Below, piece by piece: positions 35,567 through 48,000 of a stretch of DNA of 64,000 nucleotides; within the stretch, counting starts at the first letter, position 1, and each line of letters begins with the position of its first letter. Source of the DNA: Ampullaceana balthica. Its lineage: Eukaryota; Mollusca; Gastropoda; Lymnaeidae. The notes beneath the pieces were generated by a model, which saw only the letters and a program-made list of their open reading frames with translations, did not search any database and had not been told where the DNA came from. The position numbers were made by a program, and so were the translations under genes. The stretch spans positions 441,536 to 505,535 of the forward strand of contig CALYLW010000491.1 of NCBI GenBank assembly GCA_944989445.1, in the 5' to 3' direction.

Positions 35567-36780
35567 TTTGTTGATCTCTCTGTCGCTGTCGTTCCTTCTA
35601 TTCTCTCAGCTGTTCGTTCATGAACTTTTTTCTGTCATTTGAGTGGCGTGATGCGGTTAAAGATTGATTGATGTGCAAACTTCAGTTTATGGCTTTGTGT
35701 GTGTGTGTGTTATTGTTGTTGTTTTTTGTTATTATTTTATGATATTCAAAGTGTAACATGGTACATTCTTCCTACTTGAGAGTTAGACTACATTTAAAAT
35801 TAAAATACAATATACTTGTGTTTCCAGCTGGGGACCAGAGTAATACGCATCTCCAATTTTAACCACTTCAGATTTACCGCAACAATTTATAGAAACTTAC
35901 TGACTTCTCAATTTTTTTTATAGTCCACTTATTGTTACAGGATATGCTCCTACATCAATCGATAAATCCGCTTAATGCTACCCAGAGACGTTTCAAGTCG
36001 ATTGTTTAGGTTTAGAGTTTGTTCTCCCAGAAAATAATAACTAAATACTGTTGTTTACAGAGAAACATTTCCGACCGGCTGGGACCACCCCTTCATCCCC
36101 CTCCCCCCACACTTTTGCACCCTCTCCTAAACCAGTTAGAATATAAAAAATCTCAAAAATGAGGTTGATAGAAACTTTCGGTGGCTCCATCCGCCCCTGG
36201 TTTTTGCACATGCGTCGCAGAATTAATTGGAGGGTGCTTCAGTGCGTTTTTTTGTAGGCTTCCGGTGCATGTCAAGTGACGGGTCTGCATTCACTCAGAC
36301 GGGGAAATCTGGTAAACGTCTGTTTGATTGGTTGGATTTTTTATTTACTTTATTGTTTTTTTTTACTCTCTCGCCCAGTGACGTGCAGACATTGTCTCAT
36401 TTGAAATGCGTAGCTGTCATGGGATCTGTAACAACTCGGTGGATCAATGGGCAGTCAACGGGGTGGTCGAAACGTGGTGATTTCTCGACTCTATCGGGGA
36501 CGTTGACACTGGGCAAAAGTGATTTTTAATTACTATAAATAGATGCTATATAAACATTATATATATATATTATATATTTACGCTCATTTGTCACTGCCGC
36601 CTAACGTTGAGGGAAATCACTCTGCTTTTTTTAAATTTTGCGTTGTAAGCAGTGCTGATTGACGCAAATAGTTATTTTTTTGTGCAGTAATTTGGTGCGC
36701 TGCTTTCGAAAATTAGTTTAAAAATCGTGTGGTGATTAGCACTGTAAAATTATTATATAAATGCTTTGTTTAATTTTCAG
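35567..36780. other. No certain feature
   Basis: Putative intron sequence with a short (GT)n at about 35697 and TA runs near 36560. The frame at 36227-36529 has no recognisable domain. Confidence 0.4.
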
Positions 36781-37030
36781 GAATATTTCGTGTTTATCAC
36801 ACAAGGAGGATAAGTTACTTGGGCTTTTGACCCCCGCAAAAAAGTGGGCGCCTTATGCGCCCTACAACCTCAATTTAAAATTACTTTGTGTACATTTAAG
36901 GTAGTTTAATATTACGTAGCTATCATACAAGGATAAGTTTGTTGGGCTTTTGAAAAAAGTGGGCGCCGTAGGCGCCCATAAAAAAGGGGGCGCTGCAGGC
37001 GCCACGGCGCCGGAGCACAAACTAGTATAA
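36781..37030 (-). mobile_element. Terminal fragment with stacked GGCGCC palindromes
   Basis: In reverse complement it starts TACTAGTTTGTGCTCCGGCG followed by GGCGCCC/GGGCGCC palindromes, then CACTTTTTTCAAAAGCCCAA. Copy 2 of the modular element begins the same way at 49735 (ACTAGTTTGTGCTGCGTGCG, GCGCCCCC, GGGCGCC, TTTTTCAAAAGCC). A second GTGGGCGCC block (36841-36865) repeats the motif. Confidence 0.65.
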
Positions 37031-37569
37031 CAATATTTTAATGACAAAGTATGTGCATATTATTTTTATTCTGCCCCCTTTCTTCGAAACGGGTTTGGCG
37101 TTGTTTCTGTGAAGAGTATACACACGTTGGTGGCAAAGGTCACTCAGTGAGGGTGTCAGAAACTGGAGGTTATATGACAGAAGGTGATGCACATACATGT
37201 GTCAAGGAATGTCGACTCGTGTATTGAAATGAACAATTCGTTTTCAAATTGACTGGGCAAACTCCTCCCTACTTAGAGATGAGAAACAGATTGTTTTGTT
37301 TTTTGTTTTTACTATATACAGGATATGAAAATAAGCGTGTAAAATGTTAGATGCCATCAAAAAGTATTGAATTCAGAACTGTACCCTGAAAAGGTCGGCT
37401 ATATAAATAACGGGTTAAGACCAATGTTCCCTCAATGGTTCGTTGGTCCGTGTGCAAAATAAAACTCGTGTGCAAAGTTTGCTTGCATTTCAGTGCTGCC
37501 AGTGACAATTTTGGAAAAACCTAGCCAACATGTCAAAAAAACCTAGATCCGAAAGAAAAAACATAGACA

Positions 37570-37913
37570 CGCTAAAAATAAACAAATATGACGTCACAAA
37601 GCATTTCTTTTTAAAAATAAAGGCCGCATTTCCTACTTTAAATCTAGCATGTTTAAAATCAATTTTACGTTATTTAAATATGTATTTAATGTAAGACTGC
37701 ATTCTAATATCGTAACTCGCGCGGAACCATTTAAAACGTCATTAAATAAATTTATTGTAAGGATTCAAATATTTAAGTGGAGCTTTCATTTAAAGGTGTG
37801 CATGTTTGATGTGACGTCACATATCTTAAACATCTCCCTCCCCTTGTCACACATCTCACTAAAGTGTGACCCCCACCCCCACCCCTTTTTAGATGCGTGT
37901 CGTCATTTATGGT
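37570..37913. mobile_element. MITE ending CGTCATTTATGG (copy 2)
   Basis: Aligns in order with 11740-12090: TTATTTAAATATGTATTTAA, CATTCTAATATCGTAAC, AATATTTAAGTGGAGC, GACGTCACATATCTTAA and CGTCATTTATGG. The terminal GGGCCGTCC is lost in this copy. Confidence 0.75.
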
Positions 37914-38489
37914 ATTAGTCTGTTGTACATAACTATTTGTAAAATATACTTACATCTGCATTTATTCATCACTTATATCATCTACCTTATAAATCTTATT
38001 GGCAATCTCATCAGCATTCTTGGCATCATTCTTATTTTATCTATTACAGATGCTCCTTTTATAAAGAATATTATTGAGTCCTCATTTTATCCATTGTTTA
38101 TGCCTAGTCTTGCATTTTTATTTAAGTTTTAAATGTTGATAGAGTTTTGGTTTTCCTCGTTTGATCATGTAACCCATTCGACTTCCGAAACCTGGACGGA
38201 AAGAACGATAATTTTATGTGTTGTTGCCTACGGAATAGGAAAAGTGTTTTTATAGCTATATCTATCTGAGGGATGTATTCGATTATCTTTGGTTTATACC
38301 ATAAATACTTGAGAGAATATTCTCTCAACACAGACACAAGAAAACGGTATGGCTGTTAAGTTTGTGATGAAGTCTAAGTCTAATAAAATTGAATATTTTG
38401 GATCATTCAAGCTGTTTTACCTTGTACCAGATTTCTTTAGACTGATGGCACCGCAGCAGCACCATCTTTCGAATTCAGTGGGGTAGAGC

Positions 38490-38509
38490 TATATATATAT
38501 ATATATATG
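38490..38509. repeat. (TA)n microsatellite
   Basis: A run of TA dinucleotides. Confidence 0.85.
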
Positions 38510-38839
38510 CTAATATAACATGACAGAGCGGGTGAAAAAACTCTTGCCACCCAATGCTTAAATTTATTTTTGAAAAATAGAATTATGGCTAGCATCCATA
38601 TTTGAGCAATATTTTTACAAATATTTGCTGCGTGGTAATTCTAAACTACTGCGTTGCGTCTGTCAGATATCTGCGCGACTGCGCAGCTGACGTTGTACAT
38701 TGGCTAAGATGGATCTTGAAGAAAAGCCATCCAGTACATTTGGTAACATAGTGGTGGAAAATCGTTACGATATTGTGTTCAATAAAAATGAATATATACT
38801 CTAAATATCTATCTTCTATATATATTTCCCCAAAGCAAG

Positions 38840-39310
38840 TATGTGCAAATAAGCATGACGATTGACCCTAGCTGGGGTCTACCAAAGAGTTTAAAGTTGG
38901 CAAGCGGAGGTGGTGGAGAGAGGTGCATATTTTTTTGTTTTGTTTTCGAGACCAACAGTGGTTATTGCGTTCACTTGCTTTGTTCCTTCACATAATTGCA
39001 TGCGATTCGCAGTGTAGTGTTTATGTTATCACGTCCGCCTTACACGCGGAAGGTCATCGGTTCAAGCGGAAACATAATTTTTTTAATGTTTAAAAATGTG
39101 TGTTTGTGCCCGTTCTTTTCCCCCTTTTTGCGAACATGGCTGACCCTCGCTAGGGTCGGCCAAACGCAGTTTATGGTTGGCAAGCTAGGGTGGTGAAGGG
39201 TGCTGGGCAGGTAGATAGCCGCAGTGCGAATGTCTCGAACCCACAATGCGTAGTTGCCCCCCCCTCCCCCATCGATGTTCCCTCGCGTTGTTTTGATTTC
39301 TTCGTGTTGA
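38840..39310. repeat. tRNA-Val-containing dispersed repeat, copy 2
   Basis: Aligns with 29795-30195 across the tRNA core and both flanks. GTGTTTGTGCCCGTTCTTTT (about 39098) recurs as GTTTGTGTCCGTTCTTTTAC about 210 bp later, where the second tRNA core is missing. This supports a tandem tRNA-plus-spacer ancestry. Confidence 0.8.
39003..39074 (+). tRNA. tRNA-Val(TAC)-like pseudogene
   Basis: The anticodon arm is well kept: TCCGC-CTTACAC-GCGGA, giving anticodon TAC (valine). The D arm GTAGTGTTTATGTTATCACG carries a small insertion, and AAGGTCATCGGTTCAAGC resembles the B box, but the T arm is shortened and the acceptor strands (GATTCGC, GCGGAAAC) do not pair fully. Not a working tRNA as it stands. 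Confidence 0.75.
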
Positions 39311-40088
39311 AGTTTGTGTCCGTTCTTTTACCGCTTTCTTTGCACTATCCATGAACAAGTCTGCGGCGCATCTAGTTAGTAGTTAATTTAGAGGGGTAAG
39401 ATAGTTGCCTGACATTCGATGCCAAGATGTCATTGCACCCACCACGCCCTCCCCACAGGTGCCCAGTTTGGTGTCTTCAGGGTCTCATGTATGACCTTTC
39501 CAAATTATTCACCTATCAACTATAACGCTGCACACAAAAAGTTAAATCCGAATGATTTTACATGTAAGAGAGAGCAGTAGAAATTCGGTACATTACATGA
39601 TGACCGCACCAGTCTGCGGTGTGGAAATGAAGGGGAAGGAAGGGCACCCAGACACTGGTTGCAGTTTATATATGTAAGTGCGACTTTTAGGGGCGGTGGA
39701 GCTGGAGGGGAGTCCCCGTGTTCATGTTACGCCACTGACAACAACGTCAATGTCTCCTCCACCCCGCCCCACGCCTGAGCTTATGGTTTCAACGGCCATC
39801 GATTTTGTCACCTAAGCTCCATTGCTCCGTATACCCTGATTAATGGTTTATGCGCCGAGTTAAAGTCAGTTTCCCCGTGAACAAGATCTCACTAACGTCT
39901 ACATGTGAAACACCTGGTGGGCGGCTTGGCCCATCTCGTGAGTCTTGCAAAACTCGTGTCTTTCCTTGTGTCTTTGGCGATTGACGTGCACTAAACTTTG
40001 TTGTAAAGACTCAAGGCTGAATATAATTCAACAACAAATGCCGACGCCACTCTGTGTACTCGATTAGCGACTCTGTTATATATACAGC
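39311..40088. other. No recognisable feature
   Basis: Putative intron sequence. The stretch at 39663-39740 (GGGGCGGTGGAGCTGGAGGG ... TTACGCCACTGA) may hold a MITE end of the GCCACTG type but is too short to call. Confidence 0.35.
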
Positions 40089-40090
40089 TA

Positions 40091-40382
40091 GTGCTCGGCT
40101 TACGACTGCGATCGGTTCCGACATACCAGTCGTAACACGATTTGGTCGTAAGCTGAGTACGCTATGTGTACAGTAATGTGAAGTGATGTTATAAAAAATA
40201 TTCAAGTTAAAGTGTATATTAAATTTCTTTTATTATTATTATGAATCATAATTTTCGACGTAAATCTATCAACAAAATTATTTTTGCACATTTATGCAAT
40301 TGAGGCAGAAATCTAATATGGCTTATGATTGTGGTCGTAAAGTCGAATGGTTGTAAAGTTGCATAGGTCGTAAGTCGAGCAT
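40091..40382. mobile_element. 292-bp MITE with TGCTCGRCTTACGAC ends, TA duplication
   Basis: The left end is GTGCTCGGCTTACGACTG; the right end in reverse complement is ATGCTCGACTTACGACC. Each end is flanked by TA (40089-40090, 40383-40384), as for pogo/Tc1-mariner-type elements. Further GTCGTAA motifs lie inside. Confidence 0.8.
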
Positions 40383-40399
40383 TAGCTATATATATATTC

Positions 40400-41280
40400 A
40401 TATATATTGCACATATAAAAATTGTTAAATTTCTATGAATTTGAAACAGAAATGTTGATAAATTAGAAAAGAACTTTATTAATACGTGGGCGATGGATTT
40501 CTGGAGATACATGAACGATATTTTGACAGATCTGAGATAGTTAAATGCAAACAGAGAATAATTTCTCTCTTAAGTGGTTTACTTATCCAGCAAGGACCCT
40601 GGCTGGCGGAAACTCCAGTGGTCAAAATCAACTTAGACCACGCTCAGCGCAACATGTGTTTAGCTGACTCATTGCTGTCACAGATGAACTTCTAAAGCAC
40701 ATCTATTTCAAAAGCCGCTAAATTTATTAAATAAATAAAATAATTTGTGTATACTCATTAACACCGCATGTACTCATTTATTTGTTTGAAGTGCGATCAA
40801 AGCAAATGTCTTGGCTAAATGAGAGTAACTTACGCACTGTCTCTTGCTAAGACCATTATCACATTTATAGGCCCATGCGTTCGCGTGAAAGAGCAAATAT
40901 ATTCTCAAATTAAAGATTACAAAATTATTAATAGCTGTAATTAACATTTAGTTATTATTAAACTAGTTATGAAAATTATATTCACATATAATAGTTTGAC
41001 GAATGTGGAACCAATTCTGTTTCTCCTTGAATGTCATTTGTGTATCCAAGCAAAGTTCCTCTCTTCAAAGGCCCGCAGTAGTATAAATAATGAAGGGTAA
41101 AAATATACAAATCAAAACACTTATTACTTATTTTTGAGTGAAAAATGTTAAATAATACGGAAGAAACTATTTATGAAATATTATTTCTTAAAACAAACCT
41201 TTTTTTAAAAGGTATATCACTCCTTATCTTTCAAAGAATTACAAAACAATTTATTAATATTTTTCCCGTAAAAGTGACAG
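40400..41280. other. No recognisable feature
   Basis: AT-rich putative intron sequence. The frame at 40486-40695 has no recognisable domain. Confidence 0.4.
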
Positions 41281-41289
41281 TGAAGTCGA

Positions 41290-41425
41290 ACCGTATGGAC
41301 AGAATACGCACAAAGTGACTGTATACTCACAAGGACCATCTGTGCGGTAAGGCCCGGGTATGGACAGAATACGCACAAAGTGACTGTATACTCACAAGGG
41401 CCATCTGTGCGGTAAGGCCCGGGTA
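41290..41425. repeat. 67-bp tandem duplication
   Basis: Two near-identical copies of CGTATGGACAGAATACGCAC ... TGTGCGGTAAGGCCCGGG lie head to tail, with one G/A difference in CAAGGRCCATC. Confidence 0.9.
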
Positions 41426-42260
41426 TGGAATTAAAATGTATTAACTCTCTGATGTTCCTGACCTGCAGCGGTGATTCCCAACCGGGAGTGGGGTAGGGGT
41501 TGTGCCCCACTCGGCCCCCGGGGAGGGGGGAGTTTCAATGTCTTTTTGGCTTGGGTTAAGGGGGTGTGGGTTGACAATTTGTGTCCGAGATTTCAAATGT
41601 ATTTACTTGATGTTATTAAAAAAAATTATACAATGAATGTGTGTGTTCATGCGTGCATGCGTGCGTGTGCGTATGCTTTTGGCGAAAGGGTGACGGGATA
41701 TGAGTATTTAACGAGAGTTTTTGACGATATATATATTTAATTACATCATTCGTCGTTTGTGATTTTTTTGGCCGGACAAATAAATTCAATTTGTTTCAAA
41801 TTTTATCATCCAACGTTGAATCTCGAAAGTTGAAGGATTGACATCCAATCCGTTTTTACGTCTGCATCATCCAGACGTCTGATTGACGCTGTGAGATTAG
41901 TGAGGGTGGGTGGTGGCATTGAAATGTCCCAGAGGCGCGCCTGCTGAGTTGTGGGGACGAAAAACGAATAAGCAACAGCAAAAACGCTGGTCTATAGGAA
42001 AGTTTCAAGTCACCCATTGTGTTTATGTTCAACCTGCATTCACGGTGTTGAACGGGCACACAAGAGAGTTCCACTTACGTACCTTGTATATATGAGGAGC
42101 AACATTGGCCCTTTCCTCGCCCTCATCCCACCCCATATTGCGTTTTTTTTAAAAATCGTTTTTATTAGGCACTTCACTGTACCTCTGTCACAACAGTTTG
42201 TTATAGTCCATAGGGATGTTCCCCGTTAACCACTGGCTTCTATAGTCTATTTGAATGTTT
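41426..42260. other. No certain feature
   Basis: Putative intron sequence with a short alternating GTGCGTGCATGCGTGC run near 41650. No gene seen. Confidence 0.4.
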
Positions 42261-42264
42261 AGCG

Positions 42265-42715
42265 ATCGTTACTAGTGTCTATACAATTGATCGGTGTCCA
42301 CTGGTCAGCACTGGTGTATACGAGGTATACATCAATGCCCCCTTCACCCTTGATGTCTATGAACTTCATCAATGTCCTCTGGCCATCATTGGTGTCTATA
42401 AACATCATCAGTGCCTACTGGTCAACACTGGTGTCTATAAACATCATCAGTGTCCACCGGTCAACGCTGGTGTCTATAAACATAATCAGTGTCCACCGGT
42501 CAACGCTGGTGTCTATAAACATCATCAGTGTCCACCGGTCAACACTGGTGTCTATAAACATAATCAGTGTCCACCGGTCAACACTGGTGTCTTTAAACAT
42601 CATCAGTGTCCACCGGTCAACGCTGGTGTCTATAAACATCATCAGTTTCCAAATGGTCAATACTGGTGCGCACGAGGTATACGGCAGTGCCCTTCTTCAC
42701 CCCTGGTGTTTATGA
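42265..42715. repeat. 39-bp minisatellite with degenerate flanks
   Basis: Core units of 39 bp (TGGTGTCTATAAACATCATC followed by AGTGTCCACCGGTCAACAC) fill 42380-42660, about seven copies. On both sides lie copies of a diverged block (GGTGTATACGAGGTATACAT ... TTCACCCTTGATGTCTATGA on the left, GGTGCGCACGAGGTATACGG ... TTCACCCCTGGTGTTTATGA on the right), so the core expanded inside a longer repeat. Confidence 0.9.
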
Positions 42716-43063
42716 ACGACATGAAAGGAACCCCGTGAGACTGCGGCGTCCACTGGAAGCAAACACCCTGGGATGACAGATCAATAGCTGTGATAAAAGC
42801 CCATGAATATTTGATCTGACTGCCCAAATGATGGCACCGCTATATTTATTAGGGACTCAACGGTGCGATGTCCTCTTACAAGCTGTGCCCGTGTTAATAA
42901 TTGTTTTGTTTTTTTTAAATAAAGAAAAATAAGACTTTGTAGACCCTCGTTTCTCTACGTTCTCTCCATCACAAGAAACTACCCGTGTATGATTGCATTT
43001 ATGTCCGATGAAGGTGTCTCTTTCGACTTGATGTCTCAGTCTGTATTTTCCTTCTTTGTGTTG

Positions 43064-43420
<357 letters not shown>

Positions 43421-43429
43421 TATCCATTT

Positions 43430-44580
43430 CTGCTTAATTATGGGAATTTCATCTGTTTTAATGAGAAGGTGTTTAAGATTTTCTTTAACATTTTTGCTTT
43501 CCTACACAACTTGCAAGCCATATATTGACAATTTATCCCTTCCTATTATCTCCAAATTAAAAAAAAATGGACGTAATAATGTATCTTTATTTTTTTACCA
43601 TCTCCAACCCAAGGAGTAAGTTGACTACCGACTAAAAACCTCTCATCTAATTTGTTTTAAGCGTCTGATTCTCCCTTAGAGGTATTTAGAAAGTAATCTG
43701 AAATTTTTCTGGAAAGAGCACAACCAATAAGAAAATGTCTAGACGGTGATTGCAAAACCGATTGCGACCAAAAAAAAATAATTTAAAAAAATGATGACAT
43801 GAAAATTTAGATTGATACGGCCAATAAAAACAAGATTTCCCCCCTCCCCCTCCCTCCAGACAGGACACGGAGAGAGATGTTTTATGACAGACACGAATCA
43901 GCATAACAGGACCTGCCGGGATGGAAAGGAAAATTTACGTGGTGTAAAAAAAATTCATGGATGAAGGCCTGCACGCGTTATATGTCGTCACCGTCTCTAT
44001 GTGGATATCGTCGTCCGGAAAATGTAGAATTTTGGGGACGCACCTCACAAATATAAACAAGCTTATAGTTATAAAAATAATAATAATAATAATACATTTT
44101 TAAAATTCAATCTCAAAAACGAAATCTGCTTCCATCTTCAGCACTTTTCATTCACATATCATTCACTGAAAAAAAGTAACAATTTTAAAATTCAATATTA
44201 TATTTTTATTTTTTTTCTTTAAAAAAGTATTACTTTATTTATCATGCCGAATAGGCGGTGTCTTGTAGGGTTTTGGAGGGCAGCGGTCAGTGACTTTTGT
44301 TGTTATAGATGGCATTTTCTCATAGATCGGGCCGGGCATATGACACAAAAACCTTGTCTCGTTCCGGAAGACTCTAACCTCAGGGCTCTGCAACTGCGGC
44401 CTATCCTAACCAACACTGAACGAGTTTTGTCTCAATTCTACGATGCAACGTGCTCTATGTTTCGCCATCGACCGGCAGTACGCTTCTGTGTGCGACTCCA
44501 ATTCCGGCCAGTACAGCAGGTCACATGTTTTATTCATTGACGTCATAAATTTCCTTGTTCCCGGAGTGCGTGTCTTTGTC
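43430..44580. other. No recognisable feature
   Basis: AT-rich putative intron sequence. The 98-codon frame at 44244-44540 has no recognisable domain. Confidence 0.4.
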
Positions 44581-44584
44581 CCGC

Positions 44585-44587
<3 letters not shown>

Positions 44588-44650
<63 letters not shown>
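44588..44650. repeat. (CT)n microsatellite
   Basis: About 30 CT dinucleotides. Confidence 0.95.
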
Positions 44651-44652
<2 letters not shown>

Positions 44653-45127
44653 GTAGCTGCTGCAAGCATCACGACCTCAGATTGCATTCATTGTGCTCGT
44701 AGTTCGTACACTGGTGGGATCCACGGCTGACGTGTGCAGCCATTGTCTGTAATTCACAGCTTCTGGTAGATAGATAGATAGCTGTCGGTAACTGAGTCAT
44801 CTAGATTTTTAGGTTGTTTTATTGTTTTGTGTTTTTACTCTCATAAACATAATCTTGTGCCGAGGGAATTTCTCTTAATAAGTGTCAATGAAAGGCAAAA
44901 ATATTATTTCTGACCATAAAAATGTAGTTAACCAGACAAAACGACAAGGAGAAAAAAATAGTACAAAATAGAACAACGAAAAAAACACAATGATTTTGAC
45001 CGAAGAGAGCTTTTAGTTTCGGCAGCAGAGCTATTGAGTCTGAGACCCTTAGTCTATGCTCAAAGTGACCTAGTCACGGGAACTTCATTAAGGGGTTTTA
45101 CAGTATTCTACGTTGTTTCTATGAGAC

Positions 45128-45458
45128 CTTGTCGTTTTGTGACCTTGTCGTTTTGTCACCATTTCGTTTTCTCACTTGTCGTTTTGTAACCATTTCGTTT
45201 TGTCACTTGTCGTTTTGTCACCATTTCATTTTGTCACTTGTCGTTTTGTCACCATTTCATTTTGTCACTGGCCGTTTTGTCAACATTTCATTTTGTTTTT
45301 TTGTCGTTTTGTCACCATTTCATTTTGTCACTTGTCGTTTTGGCACCATTTCATTTTGTCACTTGTCGTTTTGTCACCATTGCGTTTTGTCACTTGTCGT
45401 TTTGTCACCATTTCATTTTGTCACCATTTCATTTTGTCACTTGTCGTTTTGTCATGGA
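45128..45458. repeat. 31-bp minisatellite (about 10 copies)
   Basis: Units of 31 bp (TCGTTTTGTCACCATTTCAT followed by TTTGTCACTTG), itself made of three TTTTGTCAC-like sub-motifs. Since 31 is not a multiple of three, three overlapping open frames arise; none is a gene. Confidence 0.95.
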
Positions 45459-45699
45459 ACCAAAAATGTACTCATGCTCAATGGTGTTTTACTAACTACA
45501 CAAAAACAATTTTTGATTTTGGAGTGTTGAAATATTTTATCTTTATAAATAAATAAAAAGGTTCACGTTAGACTGACAACCTGATCCTACGCCAATGGGA
45601 ACCATTCGTATATATGCCAGCTCAATCCAGTCAGTTGATTCTTCCTCTTACAGTGGACTCAAATGGATTTTCAATCCCCTCTTAGGTTTGGATTTTAGC
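45459..45699. other. No recognisable feature
   Basis: Short spacer. Confidence 0.4.
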
Positions 45700-45707
45700 A
45701 TTTAGGG

Positions 45708-46012
45708 CAAGGGTCGGGAAACCATGGCTCGCGAGCCAGATGTGGCTCTTTTGATGGGTGCATGTGGCTCTCAGACAAAAGTTTGACTATAAAAAAGAAC
45801 TTTAATCTACATACATATTAATTGCAGATAAAAACAGCATAAAATGTTATTAAAAATAAGCCAGAGACATAATTATTGTACTTTTAGTTTACACAAAATG
45901 CACACATTTACTTGAATTTTTAGTTTTAAAAAGAATGTATGGCTCTCACAGAATTACTTTTAAAAAATATGGCGTTTATGGCTCTCTCAGACAAAAAGTT
46001 TCCCGACCCCTG
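45708..46012. mobile_element. 305-bp non-autonomous hAT, same family as 16084-20550
   Basis: Ends CAAGGGTCGGGAAACCATGG and, in reverse complement, CAGGGGTCGGGAAACTTTTT. Perfect 8-bp target duplication ATTTAGGG (45700-45707 and 46013-46020). It lies in the opposite direction to the long element: TTTACACAAAATGCACACAT followed by TTACTTGAATTT is the reverse complement of sequence near 16180-16215. It carries no coding sequence, so it would depend on a transposase from a long copy. Confidence 0.96.
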
Positions 46013-46020
46013 ATTTAGGG

Positions 46021-47740
46021 GATAAAGAGAAAACAATATTTTTGAACAATGTCAAATGCAAACAACGAGCGAGGCATTTTCTCACCCGGCTGTTTCCGAG
46101 ATATAATCCAAACGTCCTTGGTCCACTCACCATGTCCAAAACACTGTGTCGAAATCTCTTAGCACACATTGAATATACCCCAATTACCGTTTCCTTTGTT
46201 TCCTTTCATGCAGGTCCTTTTATTAATCAATTATTTAAATGCATTAATCTATTTGTAGAGAAACATATTTTGTAATTAGATTTCATCCTTAGCTTTGGTT
46301 ATTTAAAAAAACGGATCATTTTCCTCATTTCCTTTAGTATCCAAATCAATAAATTTCTGTGCGTGATTAAGTTTTAATTTTATATTCTAGCCCATTTTCT
46401 TGTTAAACATAAGCAAAAGAATCTATACTTTTCATATTAATTCTCACTTTGTCTATAGATTTTATATAAAAGTTTTCACAACTTGCGGGAATCTCCACGT
46501 GGTTCATTTTTTGCCCGAATACACCTACACCCTTCAGTTGGCACGATTGATTTGTGCTTAAAAACCGTTTGCAACGCACAAACAATGGAAGACGTTAAGT
46601 GTAGCAAATCTCCATATTTTTTTACGCACAGCAGGCCGTGAATAGGACTCGTCGTGTGAATGCGTCGAGTGCGGTCTGTCAAGATCCAACCATTTTGACA
46701 TTTGATCCCACTGTTCACATCCATGTCCTGTGTAAATGACCCCCACCCCCAAATCACCTACGACCCGCAAAAATAAATATGTGTAATATAGACTTTCTTT
46801 GTATAAAGTTCAAGCGCAACGATAAACTTAAGATAATTTAAAATTAAATGCATCCCCCGATCTTCTCTCGTCGTCCTATTAACAAAGATGCCATCAACCG
46901 CCATCAGGACCTCTTAGTCAACAGCAAACAAATATGTCACAAACGTGCGCTATGGAGTTGAAAGAAGGCATTCCAAGAACCGAAAAAAACATGGAAATAT
47001 AGTCCAGAGTTGATCGGGTGTCAACAGTCGTCGTAAAATATTGGCAGGGATTCCATAATGTCGAAGCTATTTCCCAGAACGGCTCAGCTCTAGCATTTTA
47101 CTGCCCTGGGAACACGCTTAAATTTAATGTATTCAACTGGGAGTTAAATACGTACCATTTTTTTTTAAAAACTATACTTTGTACTGCTCTGAGTGTTTAA
47201 GATTTTCTCGTTACTTCCTGGAGTGTCAATCAAATTAGCAATCTCAAAAAAAAATCAACAACAACAACAACAAAAAAAGATAATTAACTCTTTAGTTAAA
47301 AAAATCAATTAAGTTAAAGTGCTTTTTCGAGAATCGACCAATTTTTTCTTGTTCTCTCTCTCTCTCACCCCCCATATCTTGATTGCCCGTCTTTGAAAAT
47401 AATCTAGTTCTACAATAAAGCAATTTCGGGCTCATTAATAGTGAATTTTCGCAATTTTAAACATAAAAACATAATTTCGCCGCCCGATTATTAGGCGAAG
47501 TTTTCCACATCTAATTAATAGAGCAGCAATCGTGAAACCATTATGAACCTGTTGTATGGCCAAAAAAAACCCCAAGAAATTTATGTATAATTCTAAGGTA
47601 ACATTCTAATCTAAGTCAATATTGCTGACGACGGTTCAATAATTGAAAAAAAACTTTAAAAAAAAATTAAAATAAATATTTATTGAAAAAAAAACTTGCT
47701 TCCTACGCTCGAAAGACAACAGAAACAGACTCCGAACCTA
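46021..47740. other. No recognisable feature
   Basis: AT-rich putative intron sequence with a short CAACAACAA run near 47258. Nothing coding. Confidence 0.4.
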
Positions 47741-47744
47741 TTTA

Positions 47745-48000
47745 CTGAGCACATGTGATAAATAACAAGAGAGACCCGTCGACAAGAATATAACTACTGA
47801 CAAATAACAGAGATTTACTTTAACGAAATTACACTCCAGTCTGGGACTATAAAACAGCATTACTAATAACGAGATGGACCTGCTGACAAGAACATAACTT
47901 GACAATTCACATAGACAGACTGTAACTGCTGACAAGAACATAACTACCAACAATTAACAGAGACAGACTGTAACTGCTGACAAGAGCATGACTAAAAAAC
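47745..48000. repeat. Degenerate CTGACAAGAACATAACT tandem repeats
   Basis: Motifs such as TGCTGACAAGAACATAACT and ACAATTAACAGAGACAGACT recur four to five times at irregular spacing. It looks like an old minisatellite. Confidence 0.6.

Larger units (their letters stand above)
37423..38692. mobile_element. hAT-like MITE, copy 2, split by insertions
   Basis: The left part (37423-37490) has CAATGTTCCCTCAATGGTTC and GTTGGTCCGTGTGCA; the right part (38606-38692) has ATTTGCTGCGTGGTAATTCT and CTGCGCGACTGCGCAGC. Both align with the ends of the 176-bp copy at 11438-11613. About 1.1 kb lies between, including the MITE at 37570-37913, so the copy appears split by later insertion. Confidence 0.6.

Noticed and set aside
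39003..39074. Functional tRNA-Val(TAC) gene
   Set aside because: The anticodon arm is good, but the T arm is shortened, the D arm has an insertion and the acceptor stem does not pair.
45129..45556. Cys/Phe-rich overlapping frames
   Set aside because: They come from the 31-bp minisatellite read in three frames.
46403..46770. Overlapping minus-strand frames of 60-93 codons
   Set aside because: Short, overlapping, and with no recognisable motif.
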